A DNA stretch of 56,909 nt from an uncultured Rhodospirillaceae bacterium (GTDB lineage: Bacteria; Pseudomonadota; Alphaproteobacteria; Rhodospirillales; Magnetospirillaceae): the NCBI GenBank assembly GCA_903901915.1, contig CAIUSV010000073.1, positions 1 through 56,909 on the forward strand, given 5' to 3'. This document shows, one piece after another, positions 7,397 to 17,143 of the stretch (within the stretch, counting starts at the first letter, position 1; each line of letters opens with the position of its first letter). The notes beneath the pieces were generated by a model. It ran no database searches and had not been told where the DNA came from. It was given only the letters and a program-made list of their open reading frames with translations. The position numbers and the translations under genes were made by a program.

Positions 7397-9121
7397 ATGG
7401 CTCCGGCGAGTTCGTCCGAGTTCAATTGGGGTGACGCGCTGGCCGAGCTGGGCGGGCCGTCGCCAGGGATGCTGAACATCGGCGTCGCCTGTGCCGATCG
7501 CCATGTCGCCGCCGGTGCCGGCGATCGGGTGGCGGTGCGGTGCCTCGGTCGTGGCCGCGAGCGCAGGGATATAACCTTTCGGCAATTGTCCGACCTGTCG
7601 GGTCGCGCCGCCGCCGTGCTGGCGGAGTTGGGCGTAAGGCCCGGCGATACCGTGGCGGTGTTGCTGGGGCGGGTTTCGGGGCTTTTTGCCACCGCGCTGG
7701 GGATCTGGAAGGCCGGGGGCATCTACTGCCCACTGTTCGCCGCCTTCGGTCCCGGCCCGATCCGCTCGCGCCTCGAGCTGGGACGGGCGCGGGTGCTGAT
7801 CACCTCGGATGAATTGTACGCCCGTAAGGTCGCCGGGGCACGGTCAAGCCTGCCCCAGCTGGAACATGTGTTGCTGCTGGGAGAGGATGGCGCGTGTGCC
7901 AAGGTCCATCCTGGCTGTTCCGATTTCGGCGCTCTGATGGCGGCCGCTCAGCCGGCTCCGTCGGTGTCGACCCGGCCCGACGATCCGGCTTTTCTTCATT
8001 TCACCAGCGGCACCACCGGCACTCCCAAGGGGGCCGTCCATTCCCATCGCGCCGCCCTGGCCCATCTGGCCACCGCCCGCAAGGTATTCGGCCTGACCGA
8101 GGCCGACGTGTTCTGGTGCACCGCCGAACCCGGCTGGGTGACCAGCACGGCCTACGGCGTCATCGCCCCGCTGGTCTGCGGCGCCACCGCGCTGATCGAC
8201 GAGGTCGATCTTGAGCCGCGCCGCTGGTACGGCATTCTGCACGACGAAAACGTCACCGCCTGGTACACCACTCCGACCGCCATCCGCACCATGATGCGGT
8301 TCGGTGCCGCACTGGCGCGGTCTTACCGGGCCAACTCGCTTCGCGTCGCCGCCAGTGTCGGCGAGCCGCTCAATTGCGAGGCGGTCCTGTGGGGCGAGAA
8401 GGCGTTGGGAGTTCCCTTCCTCGACACTTGGTGGCAGACCGAGACCGGCGCCATCGTCATCGCCAATGCCCCCGGCGATGGCCGTCGTCCCGGCAGCATG
8501 GGCCGACTTCTGCCGGGGGTCGAGGCGGCGGTGATGCGCTGCGACGGGTCGGAGGCAAAGCCGGTCGAGAGCGCCGATGTGGTGGGCGAACTGGCTATCC
8601 GGGCGGGCTGGCCGTCGATGTTCGCCGGCTATCTCGGCGACGGCAAGGATCCGTCGCCGTGTTTCCGCTATGGCTGGTACTTTACCGGCGATCTGGTGCG
8701 CCGCGACGACGATGGCTTCTTCTGGTTCGTCGGCCGGGTTGACGACATGATCAAGTGCGGTGCCCTTCAGATCGGTCCGTTCGAGGTCGAGGCGGTGCTG
8801 ATGGACCACCCCGCCGTCGCCGAGGTCGGTGTCGTCGGCAAGCCCGATCTGCTGTTGCGCGAGGTGCCGGTGGCGTTCGCGGCGCTCAATCCCGGGTTCG
8901 ATGCCGGCGACGCCCTGAAGACGGAACTGCTGTCCTTTGCCCGTCAGGAATTGGGGTCTACCATGGCCCCGCGCGAGATTCTGTTCGTCGCCGAGCTGCC
9001 CAAGACCACCACCGGCAAGATCATGCGCCGGGTGCTCAAGGCCAAGGCGGTGGGCGAGCCCGATGGCAGCGATGCACTGTCCGTTCAGCGGCCCTGTCCC
9101 GGCCGCTACGATGACGAGTAG
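7397..9121 (+). CDS. Acetyl-CoA-synthetase-like AMP-forming acyl-CoA ligase
   Basis: This 574-residue ANL-superfamily enzyme activates a short carboxylate as the acyl-AMP and transfers it to CoA. Motifs in order: FTSGTTGTPKG (P-loop-like A3), PGWVTSTAYG, DTWWQTETGA (A5), YFTGDLVRRDDDGF (A7), GRVDDMIKCG (A8 hinge) and PKTTTGKIMRR with the catalytic Lys (A10). The WWQTETG form is typical of acetyl-CoA synthetases. It is shorter than standard Acs (about 650) because the N-terminal extension is reduced. It resembles the single-copy AcsA-like enzymes of Gram-positives and some alphaproteobacteria. Acetate is the likeliest substrate; propionate or another short acid is possible. Confidence 0.88.
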   Translation: MAPASSSEFNWGDALAELGGPSPGMLNIGVACADRHVAAGAGDRVAVRCLGRGRERRDITFRQLSDLSGRAAAVLAELGVRPGDTVAVLLGRVSGLFATALGIWKAGGIYCPLFAAFGPGPIRSRLELGRARVLITSDELYARKVAGARSSLPQLEHVLLLGEDGACAKVHPGCSDFGALMAAAQPAPSVSTRPDDPAFLHFTSGTTGTPKGAVHSHRAALAHLATARKVFGLTEADVFWCTAEPGWVTSTAYGVIAPLVCGATALIDEVDLEPRRWYGILHDENVTAWYTTPTAIRTMMRFGAALARSYRANSLRVAASVGEPLNCEAVLWGEKALGVPFLDTWWQTETGAIVIANAPGDGRRPGSMGRLLPGVEAAVMRCDGSEAKPVESADVVGELAIRAGWPSMFAGYLGDGKDPSPCFRYGWYFTGDLVRRDDDGFFWFVGRVDDMIKCGALQIGPFEVEAVLMDHPAVAEVGVVGKPDLLLREVPVAFAALNPGFDAGDALKTELLSFARQELGSTMAPREILFVAELPKTTTGKIMRRVLKAKAVGEPDGSDALSVQRPCPGRYDDE

Positions 9122-9382
9122 CCGAATTTCTTGACATTGCACTGCGAAGGGCGCAAGGTCCGCCCGCCTGGACGATCCGCGTTCAGTCTGCTCGCGACAG
9201 CGCGCAAGGGTGGTGGCTGTACCGGTCCCTCCTGCGTCCCGAGCCTTCCATTCCCTGACCATAGCCCTTTGGCCGCGCGTCCATGGGGGTACCTCCCGGG
9301 CCACGCATGCCGCGCGGCCCTTGATGCCGTCCCTGCTGCTGATTGTGCGCGGGTGCGACGGCTTGTCTACGAAAGAGAGTTC

Positions 9383-10783
9383 ATGACCCTGTTTTCCGAT
9401 CTCGGCTTGGCCGAAACCCTGCTGAAGGCGCTGTCCGCCGAGGGCTATACCACCCCCACCCCGATCCAGGAGCAGTCCATTCCCCATCTGCTCGAAGGTC
9501 GCGACGTGCTCGGCCTCGCCCAGACCGGCACCGGCAAGACGGCGGCGTTCGCCCTGCCGCTGTTGCAACGGCTGGAGCAGAACAAGATCCATGCCAAGCC
9601 CAAGAGCTGCCGCGTCCTGGTCCTGACCCCTACCCGTGAATTGGCGGTGCAGGTCGGTCAGAGCTTCCGTACCTACGGCTGCCATCACCGGCTGCGCCAC
9701 GCCCTGGTGTTCGGTGGCGTCGGCATGGTGCCGCAGATCAAGACCATGGCCGGCGGCGTCGATATCCTGGTGGCGACCCCCGGTCGCCTGCTCGATCTGA
9801 TGAGCCAGGGCGCCATCCGCCTGGATTCGGTCGAGGCCCTGGTGCTGGACGAGGCCGACCGCATGCTCGACATGGGTTTCATCCTGCCGATCCGCAAGAT
9901 CGTGGCGGCGGTGCCGAAGTCGCGCCAGACCGTGCTGTTCTCGGCGACCATGCCCGACAGCATCGTCGGCTTGGCCAATAGCGTCCTGCACCAGCCGGTG
10001 CGGGTCGAGGTTACGCCGGTGTCGTCCACCGTCGATAAGATCGAGCAGAAGGTCATGTTCGTCGACCGCGAGAACAAGCGCACCCTGCTGACCGAGATTC
10101 TGGCCGGGGCATCGGTCGGTCGGGCGCTGGTGTTCACCCGCACCAAGCACGGCGCCAATCGCGTCGCCGAACTGTTGGAAAAGGCCGGCGTCACCGCCGA
10201 CGCCATTCACGGCAACAAGTCCCAGGGGGCGCGGCAGAAGGCGCTGGCCGACTTCAAGGACGGTCGCATCAAGGCGTTGGTTGCCACCGACATCGCCGCC
10301 CGTGGCATCGATGTCGACGGCATTACCCATGTGGTCAATTTCGAGCTGCCCAACGAGCCGGAAAGCTATGTCCACCGCATTGGCCGTACCGCGCGCGCTG
10401 GCGCCAGCGGCATCGCGCTCAGTCTGTGCGACGGCGACGAGGTCGCCTATCTGCGCGCGATCGAAAAGACCATCCGCCAGGCGGTTCCGGTGGATTACGA
10501 CCACGCCTACCACGCGCCGCATATCGCGTCGCGCGGGACCGCCGGCGGCCGGCCCGTCGGCAAGCCCCGGCCCCAGGGTTCTTCCCGTCCGCCCCAGGCG
10601 TCCCATGGTGCGCCGCGCGGCGGCCATTCGGCCTCGGGGCAACCGCAGTCGGCCCGGTCCGGCCATGGCGGTCATGCCAACGCCAACGCCAATGCGGGCG
10701 GCAGGGCGCAGCAACAACGCCCGGCCCAGAAAGCCGGCTTCCGGGGGATGCCCGGCGGCGCCGCCAAGGCGGCGCGGGGCTAA
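9383..10783 (+). CDS. DEAD-box RNA helicase (RhlE-like)
   Basis: This 466-residue helicase starts at the ATG at 9383 after GAAAGAGAG; the open frame runs back to 9131 without family similarity. Motifs: Q motif [20 protein letters not shown], Ia [27 protein letters not shown], and [12 protein letters not shown]. The last ~90 residues are Gly/Pro/Gln/His/Asn-rich and basic, as in RhlE-type RNA-binding tails. It unwinds structured RNA in ribosome assembly or mRNA decay. A 261-bp leader (9122-9382) carries a good TTGACA at 9132-9137 but no clear -10. Cold-inducible helicase genes often have such leaders. The stop overlaps the stop of the converging NUDIX gene by 3 nt. Confidence 0.93.
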   Translation: MTLFSDLGLAETLLKALSAEGYTTPTPIQEQSIPHLLEGRDVLGLAQTGTGKTAAFALPLLQRLEQNKIHAKPKSCRVLVLTPTRELAVQVGQSFRTYGCHHRLRHALVFGGVGMVPQIKTMAGGVDILVATPGRLLDLMSQGAIRLDSVEALVLDEADRMLDMGFILPIRKIVAAVPKSRQTVLFSATMPDSIVGLANSVLHQPVRVEVTPVSSTVDKIEQKVMFVDRENKRTLLTEILAGASVGRALVFTRTKHGANRVAELLEKAGVTADAIHGNKSQGARQKALADFKDGRIKALVATDIAARGIDVDGITHVVNFELPNEPESYVHRIGRTARAGASGIALSLCDGDEVAYLRAIEKTIRQAVPVDYDHAYHAPHIASRGTAGGRPVGKPRPQGSSRPPQASHGAPRGGHSASGQPQSARSGHGGHANANANAGGRAQQQRPAQKAGFRGMPGGAAKAARG

Positions 10784-11205
10784 GCCAGAACCATACGGGC
10801 GAGGCGGCCGACATTGCTGCTGCACGGCAGGCCGGGATCGTCGATCTCGGCCAGTCCGTACCAACCCACCTCGGCGGCATCGTCGCCCGCCACGGCTTCG
10901 CCGCTTCGCCAGTGGCACTGCACGACGTTGAGGACGAAGTGATAGCGGACCCTGCCTTCGGGGTCGCGGGTGATGACGTCGAACACGTCGATCACCCGTC
11001 CGGCGTCGGCGACCAGCCCGGTTTCCTCGCGGAGTTCACGTCGCGCCGCCTCGGCGGTTGTCTCGCCGATTTCGATCAGCCCGCCGGGAAACCCCCACTT
11101 TCCCTTGTCCGGCTCCTTGGCGCGCAGCACCATCAGCACGCGGCGGTCGCGGACCACCAGGGCGAGGACGCCGGGAAGGGGATGGGCGGGGTATTGTCTA
11201 GGCAT
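10780..11205 (-). CDS. NUDIX hydrolase
   Basis: This 141-residue protein has a complete Nudix box, GGLIEIGETTAEAARRELRE continued by ETGL, with the metal-binding glutamates in place. It hydrolyses nucleoside diphosphates linked to another group; KWGFPGGLIE recalls ADP-ribose pyrophosphatase/MutT types. The ATG at 11203-11205 overlaps the end of the upstream diguanylate cyclase gene by 8 nt, so the two are likely co-transcribed. Its TAG stop shares bases with the TAA of the converging helicase gene. Confidence 0.93.
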   Translation of the reverse strand: MPRQYPAHPLPGVLALVVRDRRVLMVLRAKEPDKGKWGFPGGLIEIGETTAEAARRELREETGLVADAGRVIDVFDVITRDPEGRVRYHFVLNVVQCHWRSGEAVAGDDAAEVGWYGLAEIDDPGLPCSSNVGRLARMVLA

Positions 11206-12379
11206 GTGGCGCCACGGTGATACCCGGAGCGCCGTCGGCGACCACGCGGTTGCGGCCCATGGATTTGGCGGCATAGAGATTCTCGTCGGCCAGGGACAGG
11301 GCCTGCTCGAGGGAGACGTCACCGCCGAGAGTCGCGATGCCGAAGCTCGCGGTGATAGAGATCCCGACGTCCTTGTGGTGGATGATCTGGGCGGAAATGG
11401 CGTGGCGAATCCGTTCGGCCACCGAGGTGGTGTTCTCCGGCGTCGAGCCCGGCAGCGCCATGGCGAATTCCTCGCCACCCATCCGGCCACAGATATCGAC
11501 GTCACGCAAATGCGAGCGCAGGATTCCGCTTATCGCCTTCAGCACCGCGTCGCCGGCGGCGTGGCCATGGGTGTCGTTGACCCGCTTGAAGAAATCCACA
11601 TCCATCATCATCATCGCCATCGGCTGCCCGGCGCGCAGGCACAGGCGGCGGCACTTCTCGGCATGTTTGAGGAAGGCGGCGCGGGAGGCCAGGCCGGTCA
11701 ACTCGTCCTCGGTCGCCAAGCGCAGCATCGTCCGGTCGCTGTCTTCCTTGACCAGCAACAAGAAGCCGAAACCGTCCGAGATGGAAAAGACATAGGCGAC
11801 GATGAACAGCGCCTGATTGAGCACGCTTGTGCTGGCGGGACTCCAATCGGTACTGGTCAGCGCCACAATCGCCCGTGTGGCCGAAGTTCCTGAAATCAAG
11901 GCATTGCTGAGCACCAGAACCAGTTGCACCATCGAACGCGAACGCCTGGCCTTTGCCATGGCAAGGGCGTTAAGGCCGGTCAGCACGGCGATGGCGGCGG
12001 AAAAGACCGTCGCCATATGCTTGGCTTCGAGGCCGTGCGCCAACAGGGCGACCGCGAGATTGTAGAGCGCCAGCAGACCGACCAGTATGCCGAACGCCGC
12101 GCGCCGTTTATCGCGAAGCCCGGCATAGCCCAGAAATGCCGTCAGTTCAAAAAAGCAGCCGATCAGGACGATGGAATTGGCGCCATAGCCGAAGGGGAAG
12201 GGGATCTGCGCCTTGAGGACGATGCCGGCAATGCCGATCCCCTTGAGGATTTGTCCGATCGACCAGGTGCGGACGATCGAGCGCTCCGGACTCGCCGAAA
12301 CGTAAGCCATCATCATCAGGCCAAACAGCAGGTTGCTTATGCTCAGCGCGATCCACAGGGTCTTGGTGTCGAATGGCAC
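11198..12379 (-). CDS. Membrane-bound diguanylate cyclase (GGDEF domain)
   Basis: This is a 393-residue protein started at a GTG (12377-12379) behind AAAAGGAC. The open frame continues upstream to an ATG at 12457, but that extension is Arg-rich and less likely. Six to seven hydrophobic segments fill residues 5-215 (e.g. LWIALSISNLLFGLMM). The GGDEF domain follows: TEDELTGLASRAAFL, MMDVDFFKRVNDTHGH, then GGEEF near residue 300. An RDVD lies exactly five residues before GGEEF, the place of the inhibitory I-site, so product feedback is expected. It makes cyclic di-GMP in response to an unknown membrane signal. Confidence 0.92.
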   Translation of the reverse strand: MPFDTKTLWIALSISNLLFGLMMMAYVSASPERSIVRTWSIGQILKGIGIAGIVLKAQIPFPFGYGANSIVLIGCFFELTAFLGYAGLRDKRRAAFGILVGLLALYNLAVALLAHGLEAKHMATVFSAAIAVLTGLNALAMAKARRSRSMVQLVLVLSNALISGTSATRAIVALTSTDWSPASTSVLNQALFIVAYVFSISDGFGFLLLVKEDSDRTMLRLATEDELTGLASRAAFLKHAEKCRRLCLRAGQPMAMMMMDVDFFKRVNDTHGHAAGDAVLKAISGILRSHLRDVDICGRMGGEEFAMALPGSTPENTTSVAERIRHAISAQIIHHKDVGISITASFGIATLGGDVSLEQALSLADENLYAAKSMGRNRVVADGAPGITVAPHA

Positions 12380-12538
12380 CCGAATGTCCTTTTCAACGCG
12401 GCCGGCTCGCCTTCGGGCGATGACCGTTCGGCCTATCCCATGGCCAAACCATGTCATTGCTTGTCGGGGGGCGGGCCGGGTCTTAAGCTGCCCCCAAGGT
12501 GGTGGTGCCCGTGGGCGCTCTTGATTGGGAGGGTAGTC

Positions 12539-14008
12539 ATTTCGGCGACCGGCCGCAATGAGCTGACCGACCGGCTCGTCGTTTCCGGCGGGGCGGTGGG
12601 GGCGTCGCTGGCATTCGTGGCGGCGGCGTTGACGGGCGGTGGCGTCTGGATTGCCGACGGTGCTGCCGGAACGCTGTCGCTGCTGGTGGCCGGATCGACG
12701 CTGGGCGGCCTCGTCGCCGGCATGATGCTGGGGGGGCGGATCGGCCGTCGGCTGTCCCGCCTTGCCGTCGCCGCCCAGTCGCGCACCGGTTTTCACGATG
12801 CCGCCGCCGCCTTCCGATTGGAGGGTGAGGATGCGGCTGGGCGGCTGGGCCGGTCCGTTGCCGAGCTGCTTGACCACCTTGGCGCCGGATATGACGAGAT
12901 GGAGCGGCACAGCAGGGATCTGGTCAACAATGCCGAGCGGGTGGCGCAATTGGGCAGCGCCTGCCGCGATCTGATCGCCGATCGGTCGGAATGGTCGGAG
13001 GGTTTTCACGCCATTCTCGGTCTGACACCCGGACAGTGTCAGCCGTCGCCGGAAGTGTTTCTCGACTGCGTCCATCCCGCCGATCGTGATAAGGTGTGGG
13101 AGCTTTGGTCGATGGTGCTGGCGGGAGGAGCCGCCAAGGGCACGGACTTTCGCGTCGTTCGTCCGGATGGCGAGATCCGTACGCTTTATGGTCGGTCCGA
13201 GGTGGTGCGCGCCTCCTCCGGACAGCCGATCCGAATCAACTCAACCATTCAGGACATCGGCGAACGAAAACGCCTGGAAGACGAACTGGACGGGTTGATC
13301 CGCGAGTTGTGGCGTTCCAACGAGGAGTTGGAGCAGTTCGCCTATGTCGCCTCTCACGACCTGCGCCAGCCGCTTCGGGTGGTCGGCAGCTACGTGTCGC
13401 TGATGGAGGAGGACCTGCAAGGGCATTTGACGGGCGAGACCGAGGAGTACATGGCCTTCGTCCGCGATGGAGTGCGCCGGATGGATCGGCTGATCACCGA
13501 CCTGCTGACCTATTCCCGGGTGGGGCGGACATCCGCCGATCGGCCGGTTTCCATCGCCGATTCACTGGGGGCAGCCATGGCCGATCTGCAATTCGAGATC
13601 GAGGATGCCGGGGCGGTGATCCGGATCTTGGACCCGCTCCCCACGGTGATGGGGGATGAATCGGAGATGGAGCGGCTGTTCCAGAACCTGTTGGGCAACG
13701 CCATCAAGTATCGCCGCCCGGACCGGTCGCCGGATATCCGCGTCGCCTGTGCCGACCTGGGGGGGGCGTGGGGCATTTCGGTCGCGGATAACGGCATCGG
13801 CATCCCCCCCGAGCATGCTGAACGGGTGTTCGGCATTTTCCAGCGCCTGCATGCCCGCGACGAGTTCGAGGGCACCGGGGTCGGGTTGGCCATCGTCAAG
13901 AAAATCGTCGAACGTCACGGCGGCTCCATCCGGGTTCAACCCGCCGAGGGCGGCGCCGTCCTGGCGCTGACTTGGCCGAAGATGAGGCCTGTGGTCGAGG
14001 AGAACTAG
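12539..14008 (+). CDS. PAS-containing sensor histidine kinase (phytochrome-like core)
   Basis: This is about 489 residues. Two hydrophobic segments span roughly residues 17-62. A PAS fold follows (GFHAILGLTPGQCQPS to STIQDIGERKRLEDEL). The phosphoacceptor H273 lies in FAYVASHDLRQPLR, and HATPase boxes follow: NLLGNAIKYRR, VADNGIGIPPEH, GTGVGLAIVKKIV. No ATG or GTG stands at the right place. The best initiation signal is GGGAGGG at 12527-12533, five bases before an ATT at 12539; a TTG at 12521 is the alternative. This kinase type usually signals to small stand-alone receivers, and one follows directly. Confidence 0.88.
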   Translation: MSATGRNELTDRLVVSGGAVGASLAFVAAALTGGGVWIADGAAGTLSLLVAGSTLGGLVAGMMLGGRIGRRLSRLAVAAQSRTGFHDAAAAFRLEGEDAAGRLGRSVAELLDHLGAGYDEMERHSRDLVNNAERVAQLGSACRDLIADRSEWSEGFHAILGLTPGQCQPSPEVFLDCVHPADRDKVWELWSMVLAGGAAKGTDFRVVRPDGEIRTLYGRSEVVRASSGQPIRINSTIQDIGERKRLEDELDGLIRELWRSNEELEQFAYVASHDLRQPLRVVGSYVSLMEEDLQGHLTGETEEYMAFVRDGVRRMDRLITDLLTYSRVGRTSADRPVSIADSLGAAMADLQFEIEDAGAVIRILDPLPTVMGDESEMERLFQNLLGNAIKYRRPDRSPDIRVACADLGGAWGISVADNGIGIPPEHAERVFGIFQRLHARDEFEGTGVGLAIVKKIVERHGGSIRVQPAEGGAVLALTWPKMRPVVEEN

Positions 14009-14076
14009 CCCCTTGCCGGATTCGCGATTTTGCGACAGGGTGCGGCTGGGGCTGAACCTGCACGGTCGAGGCCGCT

Positions 14077-14511
14077 TTGAGCGACAAGGACAGTCACGAC
14101 GTTCTGCTGGTCGAGGACGACCCCGGCGACGCGGGGTTGGTGCGAATCGCCATGCGCCGGTCACGACATGCCACCCGATTGCATCACGTCAAGGACGGTG
14201 TCGAGGCGATGGCCTTTCTTCGGCGGGGCGCCGGCCATGCCCAAGCGCCGCGTCCCGATCTCGTCCTGCTCGACCTCAATCTGCCCGGATGCAGCGGTCA
14301 CGAAGTCCTGGAGGAAATCCGCGCCGATTCGCTGTTGCGCTGTATCCCGGTGGTGATTCTGTCCACCTCGGGGGCGGAGCGCGACATCAAGAAGGCGTAT
14401 ACCCTGGGGGCAAGCGGATACGTGTCGAAGCCCATGGACGTGGACGCCTTCACCCGCGCCATCCACTCCATCGAGGATTTCTGGTTTGGCACCGCCCGGC
14501 TGCCGGGATGA
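14077..14511 (+). CDS. Stand-alone response regulator receiver (Rcp1-like)
   Basis: This is a 144-residue single receiver domain without an output domain. Conserved residues are visible: the acidic pair in LLVEDDPGDAGLV, phosphoacceptor Asp in LVLLDLNLPGCSG, Ser in VVILSTSG and Lys in GYVSKPMDVD. This is the Rcp1 type that serves kinases like its upstream neighbour. It starts at TTG (14077) after a GAGG site. Its stop lies one base before the ATG of the next gene, so it is likely the shuttle between the two kinases of this operon. Confidence 0.92.
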   Translation: MSDKDSHDVLLVEDDPGDAGLVRIAMRRSRHATRLHHVKDGVEAMAFLRRGAGHAQAPRPDLVLLDLNLPGCSGHEVLEEIRADSLLRCIPVVILSTSGAERDIKKAYTLGASGYVSKPMDVDAFTRAIHSIEDFWFGTARLPG

Positions 14512-14512
14512 T

Positions 14513-16435
14513 ATGAATCCGTCCGTCCGGGTCCTGTTGCTGGAGGATGACCCCGCCGATGCCCGGCTGGTGGGGCAGATGCTGCGCCGGGTGAAGACCA
14601 CGCCGTTCCACGTCACCGTGGTATCGCGCCTGTCGGAGGCGGTGGCCAGGCTGGCCGAGGATGCCGCCAGTTTCGACGTGGTGCTGGCCGATCTCGGTGT
14701 TCCCGATTCCACCGGCATCGCCACCCTGAACGGCCTGACCGCAGCGGCGCCGCGGCTGCCGGTGGTGGTGCTGACCGGCAATGACGACGATGCGGTGGCG
14801 CTGGAAGCGCTCAAGCGTGGCGCCCAGGACTATCTGGTCAAGGGAATCGGCGACGCCTTCATTCTGTCGCGGGTGGTGCGCTACGCCATCGAGCGCAAAC
14901 TGGCCGAGGAGGCGCTGCGCGAGGCGCGCGATACCGCCGAGAAGGCGGCACGGGCCAAGACCGTCTTTCTTGCCATGATGGGGCATGAAATCCGCACGCC
15001 GCTCAACGGTGTGCTCGGCATGGCGAGGCTGCTGTTGGAAACGCCGCTGGACGGCAGCCAGCGGTCGTATGCCCGGACCCTGGTGTCATCGGGGGAATTG
15101 CTGCTGGGGCTGGTCAACGATGTCTTGGACTTCGCCCGCCTGGACGCCGACGGCCTGACCCTGGAACACGAGCCGTTCAATATTCCGGAAACGGTGGAGG
15201 AGGTGCGGATGCTGCTGGCGTCGCGCGCCGCCGAAAAGGGGTTGGCGTTGACATGCCGGTTCTTTCCCGGCCTTGGGAGCGACGTGGTCGGCGATCGCAT
15301 GCGGCTACGCCAGATCCTCTACAATCTGGTGGGAAACGCCATCAAGTTCACCGATACCGGCAGCGTCACCATCATCGTCGAACCGCGTCCGGACGCGGGC
15401 GAGTGTCAGACGCTTCGCTTTTCCGTCATCGACAGCGGCATCGGCATCTCGACCGAGGTCGGACGCAATCTGTTCACCGAATTCTGGCAGGGCGAAAGTG
15501 GCGCCGCCCGCCGCTTCGCCGGTGCCGGACTCGGGCTGGCCATCTGCAAACGCCTGGCTACGTTGATGGGCGGAGACATCGACTACCGCAGCGCGCCCGG
15601 CCAAGGCAGCGTTTTTCATGTCGATCTGCCGTTGGCGACCCTCGACCCCGGACCCGCTTCCGCCGATGGCGCGTCACCGCCGGCCACCCGGTCCCGCCGG
15701 GTGCTGCTGGTGGACGACAACGAAGTCAACCGCGAGGTCGCCGCCGGCTTGCTGGAACGCCGAGGCCACACCGTGGTGTGCGCCAATGACGGCTTCGAGG
15801 GGGTGGCGGCGGCCCGGTCGGGAGGGTTCGATCTGGTGCTGCTGGATATGCGCATGCCGGGCATGGATGGTATCGAGACCGCCCAGGCCATTGGCGCCCT
15901 GCCGGGCGATCCCGGCCGGGTTCCCATGTATCTCGTGACCGCCAACCCGGTGCATGAGGATGAACGGCGCTGGCGCGAGGCGGGAATCCGGGGCTGTATC
16001 GCCAAGCCGTTCCGCGTGAAAGACATCGGTAGGCTGATGGCGGAAATCGACGGCCGGGATCGTTCGGCCGCTCCCGTGGCCGAGCCGGAGCCCCAGTTCC
16101 CTGTCCTGGATCTTTCCGGGCTGATGGCGGATATGCGTGATCTCGGTCGCGATCGCATGGCCGGGCTGGTCGATCTGTTCCGGCGTTCCTCCTCGGTTGA
16201 TCTTCAGGCTATTCGGACCCACGCCGGAGGTGGTGCGTGCGAGCAACTGGCTCAGGTGTCCCATCGCATGGCCAGTGCCGCCGCCAGCCTGCATCTGAAG
16301 CGGCTTACCGCTGCTTGCCGCGCGGTCGAGGATGCCGCCCGCCGTGGCGACGCCGCGACCGCGACGGCCCGGGCGGTGGAACTCGACGGATTGTGGGACG
16401 CTTCGCTTACCGCCCTGATCCAGGCCCTTGGGTAG
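14513..16435 (+). CDS. Hybrid histidine kinase REC-HisKA-HATPase-REC-HPt
   Basis: This is a 640-residue soluble phosphorelay protein. The N-terminal receiver begins LLLEDDPADARLV and has VVLADLGVPD. HisKA carries H158 in MMGHEIRTPLNG; the HATPase has NLVGNAIKFTDTG, DSGIGIS and GAGLGLAICKRL. The second receiver has D445 in LVLLDMRMPGMDG and the HPt histidine is H584 in QVSHRMASAAASL. The C-terminal half resembles TorS/ArcB-type kinases, but there is no membrane sensor; a receiver takes its place. Input may therefore come from the preceding kinase and Rcp1-like receiver. Output is probably the convergent TorR-like regulator whose stop lies three bases away. Confidence 0.93.
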   Translation: MNPSVRVLLLEDDPADARLVGQMLRRVKTTPFHVTVVSRLSEAVARLAEDAASFDVVLADLGVPDSTGIATLNGLTAAAPRLPVVVLTGNDDDAVALEALKRGAQDYLVKGIGDAFILSRVVRYAIERKLAEEALREARDTAEKAARAKTVFLAMMGHEIRTPLNGVLGMARLLLETPLDGSQRSYARTLVSSGELLLGLVNDVLDFARLDADGLTLEHEPFNIPETVEEVRMLLASRAAEKGLALTCRFFPGLGSDVVGDRMRLRQILYNLVGNAIKFTDTGSVTIIVEPRPDAGECQTLRFSVIDSGIGISTEVGRNLFTEFWQGESGAARRFAGAGLGLAICKRLATLMGGDIDYRSAPGQGSVFHVDLPLATLDPGPASADGASPPATRSRRVLLVDDNEVNREVAAGLLERRGHTVVCANDGFEGVAAARSGGFDLVLLDMRMPGMDGIETAQAIGALPGDPGRVPMYLVTANPVHEDERRWREAGIRGCIAKPFRVKDIGRLMAEIDGRDRSAAPVAEPEPQFPVLDLSGLMADMRDLGRDRMAGLVDLFRRSSSVDLQAIRTHAGGGACEQLAQVSHRMASAAASLHLKRLTAACRAVEDAARRGDAATATARAVELDGLWDASLTALIQALG

Positions 16436-16438
16436 GGC

Positions 16439-17143
16439 TCAGCCCGCCACCAGCCGGTAGCCGACCCCGTGGACGGTCAGGATGACGGACGGATGGCGCG
16501 AGTCGGCTTCAATCTTGCGCCGCAGGCGGCCGACCAGGACGTCGATGGTGCGGTCGATCACCGCCTCGCCATCGTGCTGGGTCATGTCGAGCAGTTGATC
16601 CCGCGTCAACGCCCGGCCGGCGTTGCGGGCAAGGGCGGCCAGGACATCGAACTCGCCCCGGGTCAGCCGCACCACCTTGCCGTCGGGGGAAAACAGCTGG
16701 CGGGCGTCGCAGTCGAGGCGCCAGCCGGCAAAAGAGTGAACCCCCGACGCCGACCGCTCGGCCGCCATGGTGGGGGCTACCCGGCGTTGCAGATTGCGCA
16801 CCCGGACCGCCAGCTCACGCGGATTGAACGGCTTGGTGATGTAATCGTCGGCGCCGATCTCCAATCCGACGATCCGGTCGGTCTCGTCCTGGCGGGCGGT
16901 GACCAGGATGATGCCGACCGAGGACTTGGCGCGCAGCTCGCGAGCCAGGATCAGGCCGCTTTCGTCGGGGAGGTTGATGTCGAGCAGCACCACGTCGGGT
17001 ACGGCCCGTGCCACGGCGGCCTTCATGTCCTTGGCGTCCGCCGCTTCGCTGACCTGGAAGCCTTCCGCCGTCAGGTAGGCGGCGAGCTTTGAGCGCGTTA
17101 CCGGTTCATCTTCGACAATCAGGACGTGAGCTTTCGTCGACAC
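16439..17143 (-). CDS. OmpR/TorR-like response regulator
   Basis: This 234-residue protein has a receiver plus winged helix. The receiver has VEDEPVTRSKLAAYL, VVLLDINLPDESGL, ILVTAR and DDYITKPFNPREL. The DNA-binding half has VVRLTRGEFDVLAALARN and RTIDVLVGRLRRKIE. The receiver follows E. coli TorR closely in pattern (EDEPVT, LLDINLPDE.GL, VGIILVT.R, DRIVGLE.GADDY.TKP). By family knowledge it would control anaerobic respiration of TMAO/DMSO-like acceptors; no such reductase lies in the window. It converges on the hybrid kinase and diverges from another kinase at 17330. Confidence 0.92.
   Translation of the reverse strand: MSTKAHVLIVEDEPVTRSKLAAYLTAEGFQVSEAADAKDMKAAVARAVPDVVLLDINLPDESGLILARELRAKSSVGIILVTARQDETDRIVGLEIGADDYITKPFNPRELAVRVRNLQRRVAPTMAAERSASGVHSFAGWRLDCDARQLFSPDGKVVRLTRGEFDVLAALARNAGRALTRDQLLDMTQHDGEAVIDRTIDVLVGRLRRKIEADSRHPSVILTVHGVGYRLVAG

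Noticed and set aside
7844-10918. 1024-residue open frame on the minus strand across the acyl-CoA ligase and DEAD-box genes
   Set aside because: It is the antisense shadow of two well-supported genes. Its translation is rich in Gly, Arg, His and Asp with no motif, as expected for GC-rich codon mirrors.
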